Shown: in pieces, positions 54,401-64,000 of the stretch | How the letters are laid out: every line of letters begins with the position of its first letter | Position numbering within the stretch: position 1 is the stretch's first letter | Source: Lumbricus rubellus | Lineage: Eukaryota > Annelida > Clitellata > Crassiclitellata > Lumbricidae | Assembly (NCBI GenBank): GCA_945859605.1 | Contig: OX243827.1 | Span: 28,933,641-28,997,640 of the forward strand | Direction: 5' to 3' | Length of the DNA stretch: 64,000 bases | Made by a program: the position numbers and the translations under genes | Notes under the pieces: generated by a model | What the model saw: only the letters and a program-made list of their open reading frames with translations | Told to the model about the DNA's origin: nothing | Database searches by the model: none

Positions 54401-57400
54401 CAGTCTGTTGGCCCTCTATGATGTCTCTTCAGCTTTTGACATGGTCGATCACGACATCCTACTCAAGCGTCTTGAGATCTCCTATGGTGTTAAGGGTCTC
54501 CCCCTTTCTTGGTTCCAGTCGTACCTTTCTGAAAGAACTCAAATGATTATATCGGGTGACTCTCGAACCCAATGGGTTCATGTTAATCTGGGTGTTCCTC
54601 AAGGTTCAGTTCTTGGACCTCTCCTATTTATTCTTTACACGGCTGACATCTCTTCTCTTTTTCCTATTTGTAGTGCTGCTGGCCATCTATTTGCTGATGA
54701 TGTCCAGGCTTTTGTCCATGGTCCCTCATCTTCCCAGCTGCTGTTAGTTGCGCATATTGAATCGCTTACTAATCATCTCCACTCATGGATGTCTTCTAAT
54801 CGCCTTTCGCTTAATACTTCAAAGACTCAATTCATCTGGCTAGGTACTCCCCAGCAGCTCCAGAAGCTTGATTTCATTCTGCTCTCTGAAAAATTCCCGC
54901 TGTTTTCCTTCTCTTCAAGTGTGCGGGATCTGGGTGTTGTACTTGATAGCTCACTTACCTTTACTGAGCATATTTCAAATGTGACACGCTCGTCATATTT
55001 TCATTTAAGACGTCTCAGAGTCATTCGTCGCTCTGTCTCCTCCTCCATCTTCACTACCTTAATTCATGCTTTTATATGCTCACGAATTGACTATTGCAAT
55101 GCTCTCCTCATTGGTCTTCCTAAAGTTCGTCTTTCACCTATTCAGTCTGTTCTCAACTCAGCTGCTAGATTGAATGCCCGCCTTCCCAAGTACTCTCACA
55201 TCTCTACCTTTATGTTTCATGAACTTCACTGGCTTCCTCTCCGTGCTCGCACACAATTCAAGATCCTCACTCTGATCTTAAAGGCTCAACGGGGTCTTGC
55301 CCCAAAATATCTGACTAATGTTTTACTTCGTCCTCACTCGGCTTCCTCCCATCGTCCACTTCGTTCATCCAACAGATTTGACCTCTTGGTTCCTCGGTCT
55401 AGAACTACTATGGCTCAGTCTCGATCATTTGTCTCAATTGGTCCTTCTCTTTGGAATGCTCTTTCTCCTTCTGTTCGCTCTACACTTCTTTCTGGTAGTC
55501 TCTCTTCTGCTTTGTCTCTTCTCAAAACCTGTTTCTTCTCGCGGGGCCTTGCGCACTGGGAGCGCCTCTGAACGGTTCACCCTACTAGAGGCGCTTTATA
55601 AATGTTTAAATACAATACAATACAATAAAGTTAGGGCATAATTATTATAATAATTAGGCCTATATTATTTCAATTTTTATGCGAGAGGAACTGTAATGAC
55701 TGCCTATGCAAAAGACATTGAGTTTAAGATTTTCAAAACTTGGTTCTTCTCTTCTCTTTGGGCACTGAACGGTTTACCATAATAGAGGCGATTTATTTAG
55801 GCCTACTGCGGTCACCCAAAACGATGTTGAAATGACTTTACGATGACTTAGTTGTAAACCATTAGTTTCAAAATCCACTGCGCTTGGTTTAAAAATGCAA
55901 CTGATGATGATGATTTAACGAGAGAAAATGCAACTGATGATGATGATTTAACGAGAGAACTGCATCATGCTTTATATGTAGGCTAATTAATAATAGCCTA
56001 AAATGTATATAGCGCCCCTTTAAAGAAATCCTATCAGAGGCGATCCCAGCCGAGCCACGGTAACATATCTAACTGCATCATCTTTGTGCAGTGGCGTGGG
56101 TGGTTCATGCATTTCGTATACTAAGAGTACGCTAGATGTAGAATTTGCCTGAATGGAGAGCCATTTTTATTCGGGCCGGTGCCACGCTATAAAGTCTTCC
56201 CGATATGATTTATCCCCCTGAAACAGAGCCACCTCTACCTGAGACTCTGCATTGAAATAAATGTTTATGATATAAAAGTTGGTAATTTGGGAACGCAAGT
56301 TCTTGTCAAAATATTTAGCAACTCAAACTAGCGGTTTAACCTGCTCATCTATAAATTTAAAAAAAAACAAGTGTCTGTGGGTAATATTTATAAAGTCTCC
56401 CCAGTTCACTGCGAAATGGACTACAGTCGCATAAAATTTATTGAGGAGCAGCCTGAGCCGTTTGTTGTTGAATTATTTATCAAGAACATGCGTTCCCAAA
56501 TAATTAATGTTGGCTATAATTCTAAGAACTTTTCCCCCAATACGCCTACAGAGGAGGAGATTTTGTATCGTGACACTGTCTACGCTGCAATAATCCAATA
56601 TTGCTATGGTACGCCTATAATAGGGTAAATCTCATAGTCACGTTCTGGGTTAATAAGCGTAACGCTCGCTGGCTCACTTTAACTCATCAGATTCCAAACC
56701 CTCCAGTCTCTCCGAAATAATTTTATATAGTGGGCCTACAACAATAAGAAGGCATACGAATCTCTATCAAAACATTCTAGACCTTGATGGCATTTACATG
56801 TACATGCATGTTTCAAATAATTTGTCGGATGCCAGTTTCTTTATCAACGCTTCCGAAGCATGTCAATTCCAAGTCTTTTATGTAGGAATTGCACGAAAAT
56901 TTTGCAGGTAGGCTATGAATGGAAGAAGAATGGCATTGATTTAAACAAAACCCACGAAAATATCCGCAGAGGTGCAGATGGTTCGATAGTAGGCCTATAG
57001 CCTAATTCAATCTGCCACATCAAATCTTGATAAGTTAGCAATAAATGGCCTTTTCTATCACTTTATGTAAAAATTTACAAAATATTTCCAGATATGAATG
57101 GATGAAGGGTGGAATTAAAATCAATGGAACTCTCGGAAATATCCAGAGAGACGTGGATGGCACAATAACAATAATAAATTGCACATCGATGGACGAAGGC
57201 TTCTACCAGTGCTTTGCTAGGAATCAATACGGCACAGCTCTTTCAGAGACGGCACATCTGCAAATGGCATTTATTAATTTCGCTTCAGAAGGTCCTCGTT
57301 TTGTCAATAAAACCGTTTGTGCGGAAAAGCCATTTTACATTCGCTGCGATGAACACAGAAGTTTTCCGAAGCCGACATATTTTTGGGAGATATTAAATGA

Positions 57401-58834
57401 CACTGATGACAAGGATCCGATCCCATTCACGCCAACAAAAACGACACGAATTGCTGATAATGGTAAGACTGAACGCCTTTTAATTTTTTTCAAATTCCCC
57501 ATTGCTTAATTCAAGTATAGCCTATTTATACTTTCTTAACCGCAGTGAGAGTTTTCTGATTGGAAGTAGTTTACCTAGTGTGGGGACAAATGAAGGGTGG
57601 TTATTTGAACGGCGACACTTTAACAGGTTATAGTAGAACGTGCCGACAATTATAGCCCACTTTACCGAGATGTTACATTATCGGGGCGACAAAATTAATC
57701 AACAATTCACAACGAAAAATTTACATGGTGCGGAATTGAATACTCTGTATTAGATACAGCGAGTACAGAGCAAACTGTGTACAGACTGCACACTGAATGC
57801 TTAGTTCTTGATTGTGGGAATTTTAGCGGGCCGTTACAAAAGGCGTTACATGTATGTGTGTGAAAAAATTAGTCTACCAATTTTAATGGCATGGCTTTGA
57901 TATAGGGACCTACGGATCTAGTGCCAAAGGCAAACCAATGCTGATACAGCTTATGCATGAAAAAAATATTGCAACATTTCAATGTAGAATTAACGGACAA
58001 CGTATACGCATTGACCTAATTTCGAGTAGGGCCTACTTGCAAGAACAAAATTAATGCATGGATGGACGCCATTGGACAGATTATTTTGGTCATGTCAAAT
58101 TTACGGTCATGTTGTCCTGTTACCAGAAAGTATGCTCAGCCTGCGGTTCGCTGATCACTTGGTCGCTCTTTAGTTCAACATTGTAAATAAAGCAACATCC
58201 TGGCACGTCAAGCCATAGGAGACACTAAAAATTGTACAGCCTTGAAATTTCACCTCAACGCTAAGTTTGCTGACTTTCCCGATAATTTGGTCAATCGTTA
58301 TCTGTCGCCCGATCAGCTGTCTCAGAGTTCTACTGTCGCTGTTCCCCTCTGATTCATTATGCTGTGCGCCTATATTAATTATAGGCATAGCCTACATTTA
58401 AAAACGCTAAATTAAAAAGAAACAGGTCAGGAGATTAACAAATTGATGAGTTAACGGCTTTCATGAACTGACGTAAATGATGCTTAAATGTTGCAGTGCG
58501 TGATAGGCTAGTTCTGGCTGAGTACCGTATCATATTTATTGTCCCAGAGTGCAAACATCGGACAAAAATAAGTTAGGCCTATAAGTAATCAGGACAGACG
58601 TCAGCAAGAAAGTTTTATAGCCTAGGTATACATGTTGGTTCTTTTTATATTCGGCCTTCGTTGTAGGAGACCTTCACTTCGGTTATGCTCTTCTAAAGGA
58701 TGGTCTTCGTGGAAATTTGTACAGGTGCTCAGTTAACAATTCGTATTTCGGTGTCCAAAAAGGAAGAATTTACACAAGACTAACAGTGATAACACGTAAG
58801 AATATAAGCATAATCTATATTTAATATACATGTA

Positions 58835-58869
<35 letters not shown>

Positions 58870-61800
58870 CCTTGAGATAAATAACCATAATCATAAACGC
58901 AACCACCAAAATTTTACTGCTTCAGCAAATCATCAACATACAGTATAGTAAGTCAGTTTAGAAAAATATTTATGCTAAATATATTATATTTATATAGATT
59001 TTTAAAAACTGATTTAGGGCCTACTATAAATTATGTTCACATTTTGCTGAAGCAATCAAATTTGTCGTTATGGTTACGGTTATGGCAATTTATCTCAAGC
59101 ATATGCGGTAGTAGAAACTAAGACTCTCCTTGTGCCAATTGAAGCTGATCACTTTCCAAAATAAGAGATTTAATAGGATTAATCGCTGAATAACTCAGAA
59201 CATAAACTGGCCATATTGGCCTCCTTCCGTCCGAAAAGCAAGTCAGAAACGTTAGAAAGAAGAACGCCGACTATACAACTTTAGAGTAAACATAGTCGTT
59301 ATATAGCGCTAGTTATTATAATAGTTCAACACAGACATGGTATAATAAACAAACGTACATAATTTCTATATCCAATCAATGTCAAAATGTTTTCAAATAG
59401 CACAAAATCCTAGGTCCAAAATCCAATATAAGTTTTTCTTTAAAATAATAATTGTGTTTTTTTAATGACCAACAATTTATGCTGCACCTTGGTTTATATC
59501 GTCTGTTTAGAGTGCAAGGGTTCTAACTCCACTTTTTCAAATTGTTCAGGAGAGCAAATCTAAACTTTCGATGATTGCCAAAAATCCAATTTTTGTTGTA
59601 TCATAGTGATTAATGAAAATTTGGATAGCAGCTTATATCCTTAGTTGGAATAATATAATCTTTAAAGAAACTTTTGTGCCGCCGCGCCTAAAATAATAAA
59701 GTTTGTGACGAACAGGAGGCAAAATTACAGCAATAGAACCTTTGCGCATTTCGAAATAATTTCGTATCTGATGATAGATAATAATTTATATCATTGTGAT
59801 TTGTGGGTTTTTGGATAACAGATCATTTCTTTAGTTGGAATGATGAAACCTTTTAAATATTTTATGTCTCCAAACCTATAAAATAAATGTTTGTGAAAAA
59901 AATACGCAAAATCACAGCATACGACAGAAGCTAGCCTAGGCCTAAAACCTCCGCAGATCTAAAATATTTTTGGTGACCGGACAAAACCCCCCTGGACAAA
60001 ACCCCCCCCGGACAAAAACCCCCCGGACAAAAACCCCCCGGACAAAAACCCCCCCGGACAAAAACCCCCCTGATTTAGCCTAGGACATTAACCCCCCCCT
60101 GGACAATTCCCCCCTTTGCTGCGCAACGTGCAGGTTGGCCTACAATCTGCTTAAACTTAGGCTAATTATCCAGTTCCCCGTGCTGTGTCAACTAATTAGT
60201 GTCATACCGGTAAACACCTGTCGCTGTCATTCAGGCGTGAAGTTATAACTTGTTAGTGTCATTCAGTCACTCCGACATAAAGCTAGTTTCTTCTTTATTA
60301 TTATAGATATAGATTACATTCAAATATGATAGAGCATTTTCGTCACAAACGATTTCCTAGTTAGGTTGTCCTTCCTAGGGATGCTTCGGTCATGTAGTCT
60401 TGGCCTCATGGAGTAAGGCTGGAGCCTCAATGGTGGGAGGAGTGGGTGTAACACATGTCCTTGATTAAGGAGGAGGAGGGCTGCGAAGAGCCTCCCATCC
60501 CATCCCATCCGGGTAGCAGCTGTTCGGTTGACCAACGCCAGAAGTTGAGTGGCCTACCATTGTTTTTTACGGCGGATTGTACCCGCATAGTATTACTGTT
60601 AACTGAACTAGGAGCGACACGCTGTCTGATGATGTAGCGCGACCTCTAACGGAGCCTTTTGCTAATAGTAGGCCTATCTATCCTATTATAGTGATCCAGC
60701 CGATCGATTCTCTTTGATGTGCTCAGTCGGCGAAAACTTTCATGACTTTCCATCTTGATTCAGCCTATCGTATTTACAGGTGACACATGCACAATCGCTG
60801 AATCAATCTGGTATAGAAGCAATGGATCGCGGTGGACGATGATGAATCGGACCCCCGGTCCCATGACCAAAGTACAACACCAACCGTTTGATGATCACGG
60901 ATTTATTACAGACTACGTTGTTGGACTTACCGGAGGCAGTGTTACAATTCAATGTCTCTTCTATACGAAGTAAACCAATCTGCTGTTAGAATGATATAGA
61001 ACATAGAATGACTTCTAAGTTTCCCCAAAAGAAAACTCTCACCTTCATCCATGTCTTTACTTTCAAACTGACAACTACGATTTGTAGGGCGCCTCACGCA
61101 GTTGGAAAGCCACAGTAACTGATCCAGTTTATCAATGCCCGCCTTCATACTGACATCGATTTCTATACGTTTTCGGACTTCCATTGTAAGCCTGCTACTC
61201 TTTGAACAAACGCTTTGGCTGGATGGAACGCTCGTTAGTAGCCTAAACGTGTGCCCTGCGCTTGACTCCCAAATGGCGCTTTGGAAGCTTAAAGGTTAAG
61301 ATACGATACATCTACATATACTCTCTTTTCTCTTTCAGACTGTAATCCAATAATAGGTTAGCTTAACCTGGATTGGCGCTCTAAGAATCAAAGAGGACTG
61401 GCAGGGACTTCTATCCCCCCCCTAAGCAGCCGGGCTCAATCCATCTTCTCCCCCCTCTTTTTGGGCCCGACAATATGTTATCTAGCGGCTTTCTAGCCCA
61501 TTCCTCTGGGGAATTAAGGTTTCTGAGATGGACAGGGGTTTGGGAAAGGGATGCGCCCTCCTCATAAGAATTTTTTCTATTTCCGCATTGCAATTTCAGC
61601 ATTTCATTTATTTCAGAAATTTCAGAAATTTTATTAAGCTCTTTAAGCTGTAATTTTCACAACTACTATATTTCAGTGGAGGGATTGCTGAAAAGAGTGG
61701 TATATAGGACCTAATAAATAGCCTAGGCCTGTGCTTACAATAATATTTTTTGAAGCTTCGACATTGTAATGTAGCTGACAAAAGAGCGGTTTGAAATTTC

Positions 61801-64000
61801 GATAAATATATATATATATATAACTAGCTGTACCCAGCCACGCGTTGCTGTGGCAGAAAAGACCTCCCCCTCCCTCTCCCCCTCCCCTCCCCTCCCCTCC
61901 GTCCCCCTCCCTCACACCGTCCTTTGCTGACAGCGGATATAGCCCAAGAATGTTATAAGGCCGGTTTCGTAATATTCGACTCGCTTATGACGTCACGGGA
62001 CGCAACCTCATTGATGTATCGTCACTGTGTTTTATAGGTGAAGACAATTCTGAAATTTGCAAGCGCGTGGTTTGGTTGAGTTTGCAAATGGCGGTAGAAC
62101 GTATTGCAAAGTTCACTTTTTGTGGAAAAGATTGCGTTTTTTCGTGGAAAAGAAATCCTATGACACGGTGCTATTAGAATGGAAGGTTTTGGTAAATTTT
62201 CACAACAATCGGCGTGATTGCGTGAAGAACTATTGAAAAGTTTCATTTTTATTTATATAGATTACAATAGTTCAGGGTTTTTTAGCGTGCAGTTGTACAC
62301 GAAATGTGCAGTTCTAAATGGATTTTTGCAGCTGTAAAAGCACTTCTGTACAGTTAAAACTAGCAAAGAATGGTCATTGACCTCTGATTGGAAGTAATTT
62401 ACCATGGAGGATGTGAAAGGAAAGGGGTTGTGCAGTCTGAAAATTCCTTAAAAACAGCCCTGCAATAGTTTATTTATTTATCAAGTTCAGCAACTCAGTT
62501 ATGCTGGTAATGGACTATTATGACAACGAGTAGCCTAACTGCTGAAGCCCATATAGCGGCTTAGCGTATAGCCTATTTGTTGCAATTCAATCAGCTTAGG
62601 GCCTCTCTATTGCCCAAAACGGTTCTGAATTGCTGACCAAGATACAATTAGCAGAAATTGTTACAAATAGTACACAAACCAAGAAGGAACTATGAAAAAG
62701 CCAAAATTGGGTAACCATGTGCTTAGCGCCTCTGATCAGTGTGCACTGCGAGAGGCATTGCATAAATTTATGGATAGAGTACAATGCAATAGAATGAAAA
62801 TACAATGTTGGTTTACGTCATAATAATGCTGTTTACTAAGTGCTCAAGGAAACAAAACATTTTGAAATTTGAGTCTGAAATTTGAAACGTAACACTGGAG
62901 AGAAGCCATTTAGTTGTAAAAAATAGTATTTGTACAAGTATTAATATTAATTCAAATTCATTATAATAATTATTATTGTGTCATTTATTAAAATAGCAAA
63001 TAATACTATTATAATAATCACATTATCGTTAACTTTATCATGGTATGCCCTATATTAGACCTATAACAGTTCATGTGATGCAAACAGATAGATAGTAGGC
63101 CTAGCCTATAGCTAAAAACTATTACCATTCTGTCAAAATGTTCTATGTGGGGGGAGTAATTTCTGGGGAACTTCCATAGAGGTGCTTAGATTGAGCACTG
63201 TCTTCAATGGCCGGTTTTCTCACGCGGCATAGTGTTTAGTTAACGAAATAATTATGCCCGTGAAGCAAACTTTTTCAGTAAACAAAACAAAACAAATGTA
63301 GGCTTAACTTTATTTTTGGCACGTCTATGCATACGATGATGTCGCGAGATTAAATGCGAGAACTACATATCATAGCCTAGATAATTATATTGGGCTTATG
63401 TACAAGGCGCCAACAAAATAGAGCGACTTATTCCGGTCTGCATTTATTAAATTTTGTAGGCTCACTCGAAAAGTGCGTATCTCGTAGGACTTTAACTGAA
63501 GACTTTGAAGCGGTAACACGTAAAAAGTGTAATAAAAATTGAAATTAAAAAAAATCCGCTTTCCCCCTGTTTTTCACTGGGCGCAAGCTGCGCCCGCCAT
63601 GTATAGGGATAGAAGCCCCTGAGGACTGGACAACAACATGGATGTAGGCTAACTGATTAAAATTGCAAAGTTAGGCTAAGAGGGATCATTGTTCGTTTTG
63701 CAAGACACTGTTTTGTTTCTACGTTTGAATTACGTCAGGCGATGGATTGGCAGAGCTCTCTGTTTTATGCGGAATGCTACTGAGACTGAGAGCTAAGAGT
63801 TCAGATTGGCAATGACCTAATTCCTCACTGTCTTTGATTCTTGCACAGTGGATGATAATTATGTGCAACATGCAGTCCATTGTTTATTTAGACCGGAAGA
63901 CCAACTGCAGATTTCCTGGTCAAGGCATTCACCTGCCGGGTCTGAGCTTCCCTTTGGAAGATTTACGCTGAATGATTTCAATACAACACTCACCATCAAT
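51386..64000 (+). CDS. L1/neuroglian-like Ig-domain gene, 5' part (gene C)
   Basis: Six phase-consistent exons: 51386-51452 (ATG and signal peptide), 52260-52371, 57092-57462, 58667-58795, 60780-60969, 63892-64000 (runs off the window). After MRILTAVLVASLAFTLGF come Ig1 (NVTLECKAKGIPDLT / YEWMKGG / EGFYQCFARNQYGTALS), Ig2 (KPFYIRCDEHRSFPKPTYFW / NGDLHFGYALL / LYRCSVNNSYFG) and Ig3 (GGSVTIQCLFYTK / ISWSRHSPAGSELPF). QCFARNQYGTA at the end of Ig1 is a hallmark of neuroglian/L1 proteins. A cell-adhesion or recognition receptor; C-terminal architecture unknown. Exons 5-6 are paralogous to exons 1-2 of gene A with identical phase-2 intron, so A and C are tandem paralogues around the GPCR. Intron 2 holds several LINEs. 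Confidence 0.9.
52260..52371 (+). CDS. Gene C exon 2: first half of Ig1
   Basis: Acceptor ttactttttcag, donor gtaagc, phases 1 to 2. WIGQSPTMIKGPPKNL then NGENVTLECKAKGIPDLT. Confidence 0.9.
52570..52722. repeat. (GAT/GAC/GGT)n then (GAAT)n microsatellite
   Basis: Imperfect trinucleotide array ending in atgaatgaatgaatgaatga, directly before the LINE fragment at 52735. Confidence 0.95.
52735..53325 (+). mobile_element. CR1/Jockey-type LINE C-terminal fragment
   Basis: A 170-codon open segment (52748-53260) covers the post-RT domain: INKLQSVLNAAARLIGGIP, EELHWLPMQKPIEFKIL, VVPRARSSTVLHRSFAMVGP, SFWNKLPISLRNE. The 3' end is gggagcgcctctgaggagtt then gcgctatagaaatg and an (aattac)n tail. 5'-truncated but otherwise fairly intact. 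Confidence 0.94.
53501..53674 (-). mobile_element. hAT-like MITE, second copy (inverted)
   Basis: Termini cagggctctttttaaa and gtaaaaaagccatg, flanked by ggttacct (53493-53500) and ggttacca (53675-53682). Homologous in reverse orientation to 62273-62462. Confidence 0.8.
53710..53847 (+). mobile_element. Older LINE fragment, left part (interrupted)
   Basis: Decayed relative of 52735-52870 (ggagtcaactaaggcagtg; atgcgggcttaacctt; cttcaatgccgcggc). It continues at about 55631-55745 (ttttatgcgagaggaactg; cctatgcaaaagacattgag) across the younger LINE. Confidence 0.82.
53853..55625 (+). mobile_element. CR1/Jockey-type LINE with intact RT ORF, nested in an older LINE
   Basis: An ORF to 55571 (582 codons from 53823) contains the RT domain: NYRPISNLSFLSKTLERLVS, NQSGFRAHHSTETALLSLL, LLALYDVSSAFDMVDHDILL (motif A Asp), GVPQGSVLGPLLFILYTADI, HLFADDVQAFV (catalytic FADD), then the post-RT LHWLPLRARTQFKIL region. 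No endonuclease or ORF1, so it is 5'-truncated just before RT. The end gggagcgcctctgaacggtt, gaggcgctttataaatg and an (aatac)n tail equals the tail of many small elements here. A likely 5-bp duplication TAAAG flanks it (53848-53852, 55626-55630). Confidence 0.95.
55631..55800 (+). mobile_element. Older LINE fragment, right part, and another tail
   Basis: Continuation of the interrupted LINE (see 53710), then gggcactgaacggtttaccat and agaggcgatttattta, a decayed tail. Confidence 0.7.
55995..56065 (-). mobile_element. Retroelement 3' tail, inverted
   Basis: aatgtatatagcgccccttt and tcagaggcgatcccagc, again only the common tail. Confidence 0.6.
56371..56628 (+). CDS. Unrecognised ORF in gene C intron 2
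   Basis: 85-codon open frame (KVSPVHCEMDYSRIKFIEEQ, NTPTEEEILYRDTVYAAIIQ) with non-repetitive, protein-like composition. I recognise no family. It could be a fragment of a transposon protein. No splice evidence links it to gene C. Confidence 0.25.
   Translation: MSVGNIYKVSPVHCEMDYSRIKFIEEQPEPFVVELFIKNMRSQIINVGYNSKNFSPNTPTEEEILYRDTVYAAIIQYCYGTPIIG
56904..57030 (+). pseudogene. Decayed duplicate of gene C exon 3
   Basis: After an acceptor-like attttgcag and an extra gtaggct, the sequence reads YEWKKNGIDLNKTHENIRRG then ADGSIV, clearly homologous to YEWMKGGIKINGTLGNIQRD...DGTITI of the real exon 190 bp downstream. It is broken by a stop within a taggcctatagcctaat insertion, and homology fades soon after. 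Confidence 0.85.
57092..57462 (+). CDS. Gene C exon 3: end of Ig1 and first half of Ig2
   Basis: Acceptor aatatttccag, donor gtaaga, phases 2 to 1. YEWMKGGIKINGTLGNI, DEGFYQCFARNQYGTA, then EKPFYIRCDEHRSFPKPT. No intron at the Ig1/Ig2 border. Confidence 0.93.
57463..58666 (+). other. Gene C intron 3
   Basis: No exon or repeat with clear ends. AT-rich unique DNA. Confidence 0.5.
58667..58795 (+). CDS. Gene C exon 4: second half of Ig2
   Basis: Acceptor gccttcgttgtag, donor gtaaga, phases 1 to 1. GDLHFGYALLKDGLRGNLYR then CSVNNSYFG. Confidence 0.9.
58838..58867. repeat. (TTA)n microsatellite
   Basis: About ten tandem TTA units. Confidence 0.97.
58868..60779 (+). other. Gene C intron 4, mostly featureless
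   Basis: AT-rich unique DNA apart from the minisatellite at 59974-60112. The GC-richer part 60440-60660 shows no coding support on either strand. Confidence 0.5.
59974..60112. repeat. ggacaaaaaccccccc minisatellite
   Basis: About eight units of ggacaaaaaccccc with variable C-run length. Confidence 0.95.
60780..60969 (+). CDS. Gene C exon 5: linker and first half of Ig3
   Basis: Acceptor cgtatttacag, donor gtaaac, phases 1 to 2. TGGSVTIQCLFYTK aligns with GGRAVLRCFFYK of gene A. It carries about 29 extra residues before the domain. Confidence 0.88.
61808..62262. mobile_element. Interspersed repeat beginning (TA)n AACTAGCTGTACCCAGCC
   Basis: A (ta)n run, then ctagctgtacccagccacgc and gttgctgtggc, a widely seen invertebrate repeat end, continuing through a C/T-rich run to tttatttatatagatta at 62250. 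Class uncertain. Confidence 0.5.
62273..62462. mobile_element. hAT-like MITE with perfect 8-bp TSD
   Basis: 190 bp, ends cagggttttttagcg and taaaaacagccctg, flanked by CAATAGTT at 62265-62272 and 62463-62470. Homologous to the inverted copy at 53501-53674. Confidence 0.93.
62700..62775 (+). mobile_element. Retroelement 3' tail
   Basis: tagcgcctctgatcagtgtg and gcgagaggcattgcataaat, a diverged LINE-type tail. Confidence 0.55.
62884..62925 (+). pseudogene. Tiny C2H2 zinc-finger linker remnant
   Basis: aacactggagagaagccatt then tagttgt reads NTGEKPFSCKK followed by a stop: the canonical TGEKPF linker and first Cys of a C2H2 finger. No further finger is visible. Confidence 0.45.
62926..63891 (+). 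other. End of gene C intron 5
   Basis: AT-rich, no recognised exon or repeat before the acceptor at 63891. Confidence 0.5.
63892..64000 (+). CDS. Gene C exon 6: second half of Ig3 (cut by window end)
   Basis: Acceptor ttgtttatttag, phase 2. PEDQLQISWSRHSPAGSELP, FGRFTLNDFNTTLTIN, homologous to 1611-1801. Confidence 0.88.

Noticed and set aside
1..64000. CRISPR arrays, operons, ribosome binding sites
   Set aside because: Introns and metazoan gene families show this is animal nuclear DNA; the repeats are microsatellites, minisatellites and transposons.

Overview
The window is eukaryotic nuclear DNA from an animal. It holds multi-exon genes with GT-AG introns of 0.1-9 kb, an AT-rich background, metazoan cell-surface gene families and abundant transposons. 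Intergenic and intronic DNA is full of TAGGCCTA-type octamers and of short retroelement tails (an atttatatagcgcc / gaggcgctcccga core next to 4-6 bp microsatellites). From memory these are typical of marine invertebrates. I cannot place the phylum from sequence alone.

Five host genes are supported. (1) 748-6405 (+) is the 3' part of an Ig-superfamily receptor: L1/neuroglian-like Ig domains, one TM helix, no fibronectin repeats, and a 256-codon tail exon with 13 tyrosines, several in an 11-residue tandem repeat. (2, 3) 10135-10661 and 13452-14198 (both -) are two small two-exon paralogues. Each has an acidic N-terminus, a strongly Arg-rich body and a Cys-Tyr/Ser C-terminus, and looks protamine-like. 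Both have CRE-like and CCAAT promoter motifs and a TTGTGAATAAA poly(A) site. (4) 25786-47330 (+) is a 19-exon adhesion GPCR (hormone-receptor motif, GAIN/GPS, 7TM, Ser/Thr-rich repeat tail) whose N-terminus is unresolved. (5) 51386-64000+ (+) is the 5' part of a second L1-like Ig gene, paralogous to gene 1 and sharing a phase-2 intron inside Ig3. It runs off the window.

Layout: 0-6.5 kb Ig gene A; 6.5-25 kb protamine-like pair among SINEs, LINE fragments, MITEs and satellites; 25.8-47.3 kb adhesion GPCR, whose first resolved intron carries a three-level transposon nest (hAT with an apparently intact four-exon transposase > P-like element > TGATTTAAATC-rich element, each with an 8-bp target duplication); 47.8-51.2 kb an RTE-type LINE split by a TIR element, a MITE and a duplicated 5' flank; 51.4-64 kb Ig gene C, with a CR1/Jockey-type LINE (582-codon RT ORF) nested in an older LINE and a decayed duplicate Ig exon.

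The Ig receptors and the GPCR are all surface-recognition molecules in head-to-tail order. That they work together is inference from proximity only. All splice models come from reading frames, phases and consensus sites, not from transcripts.
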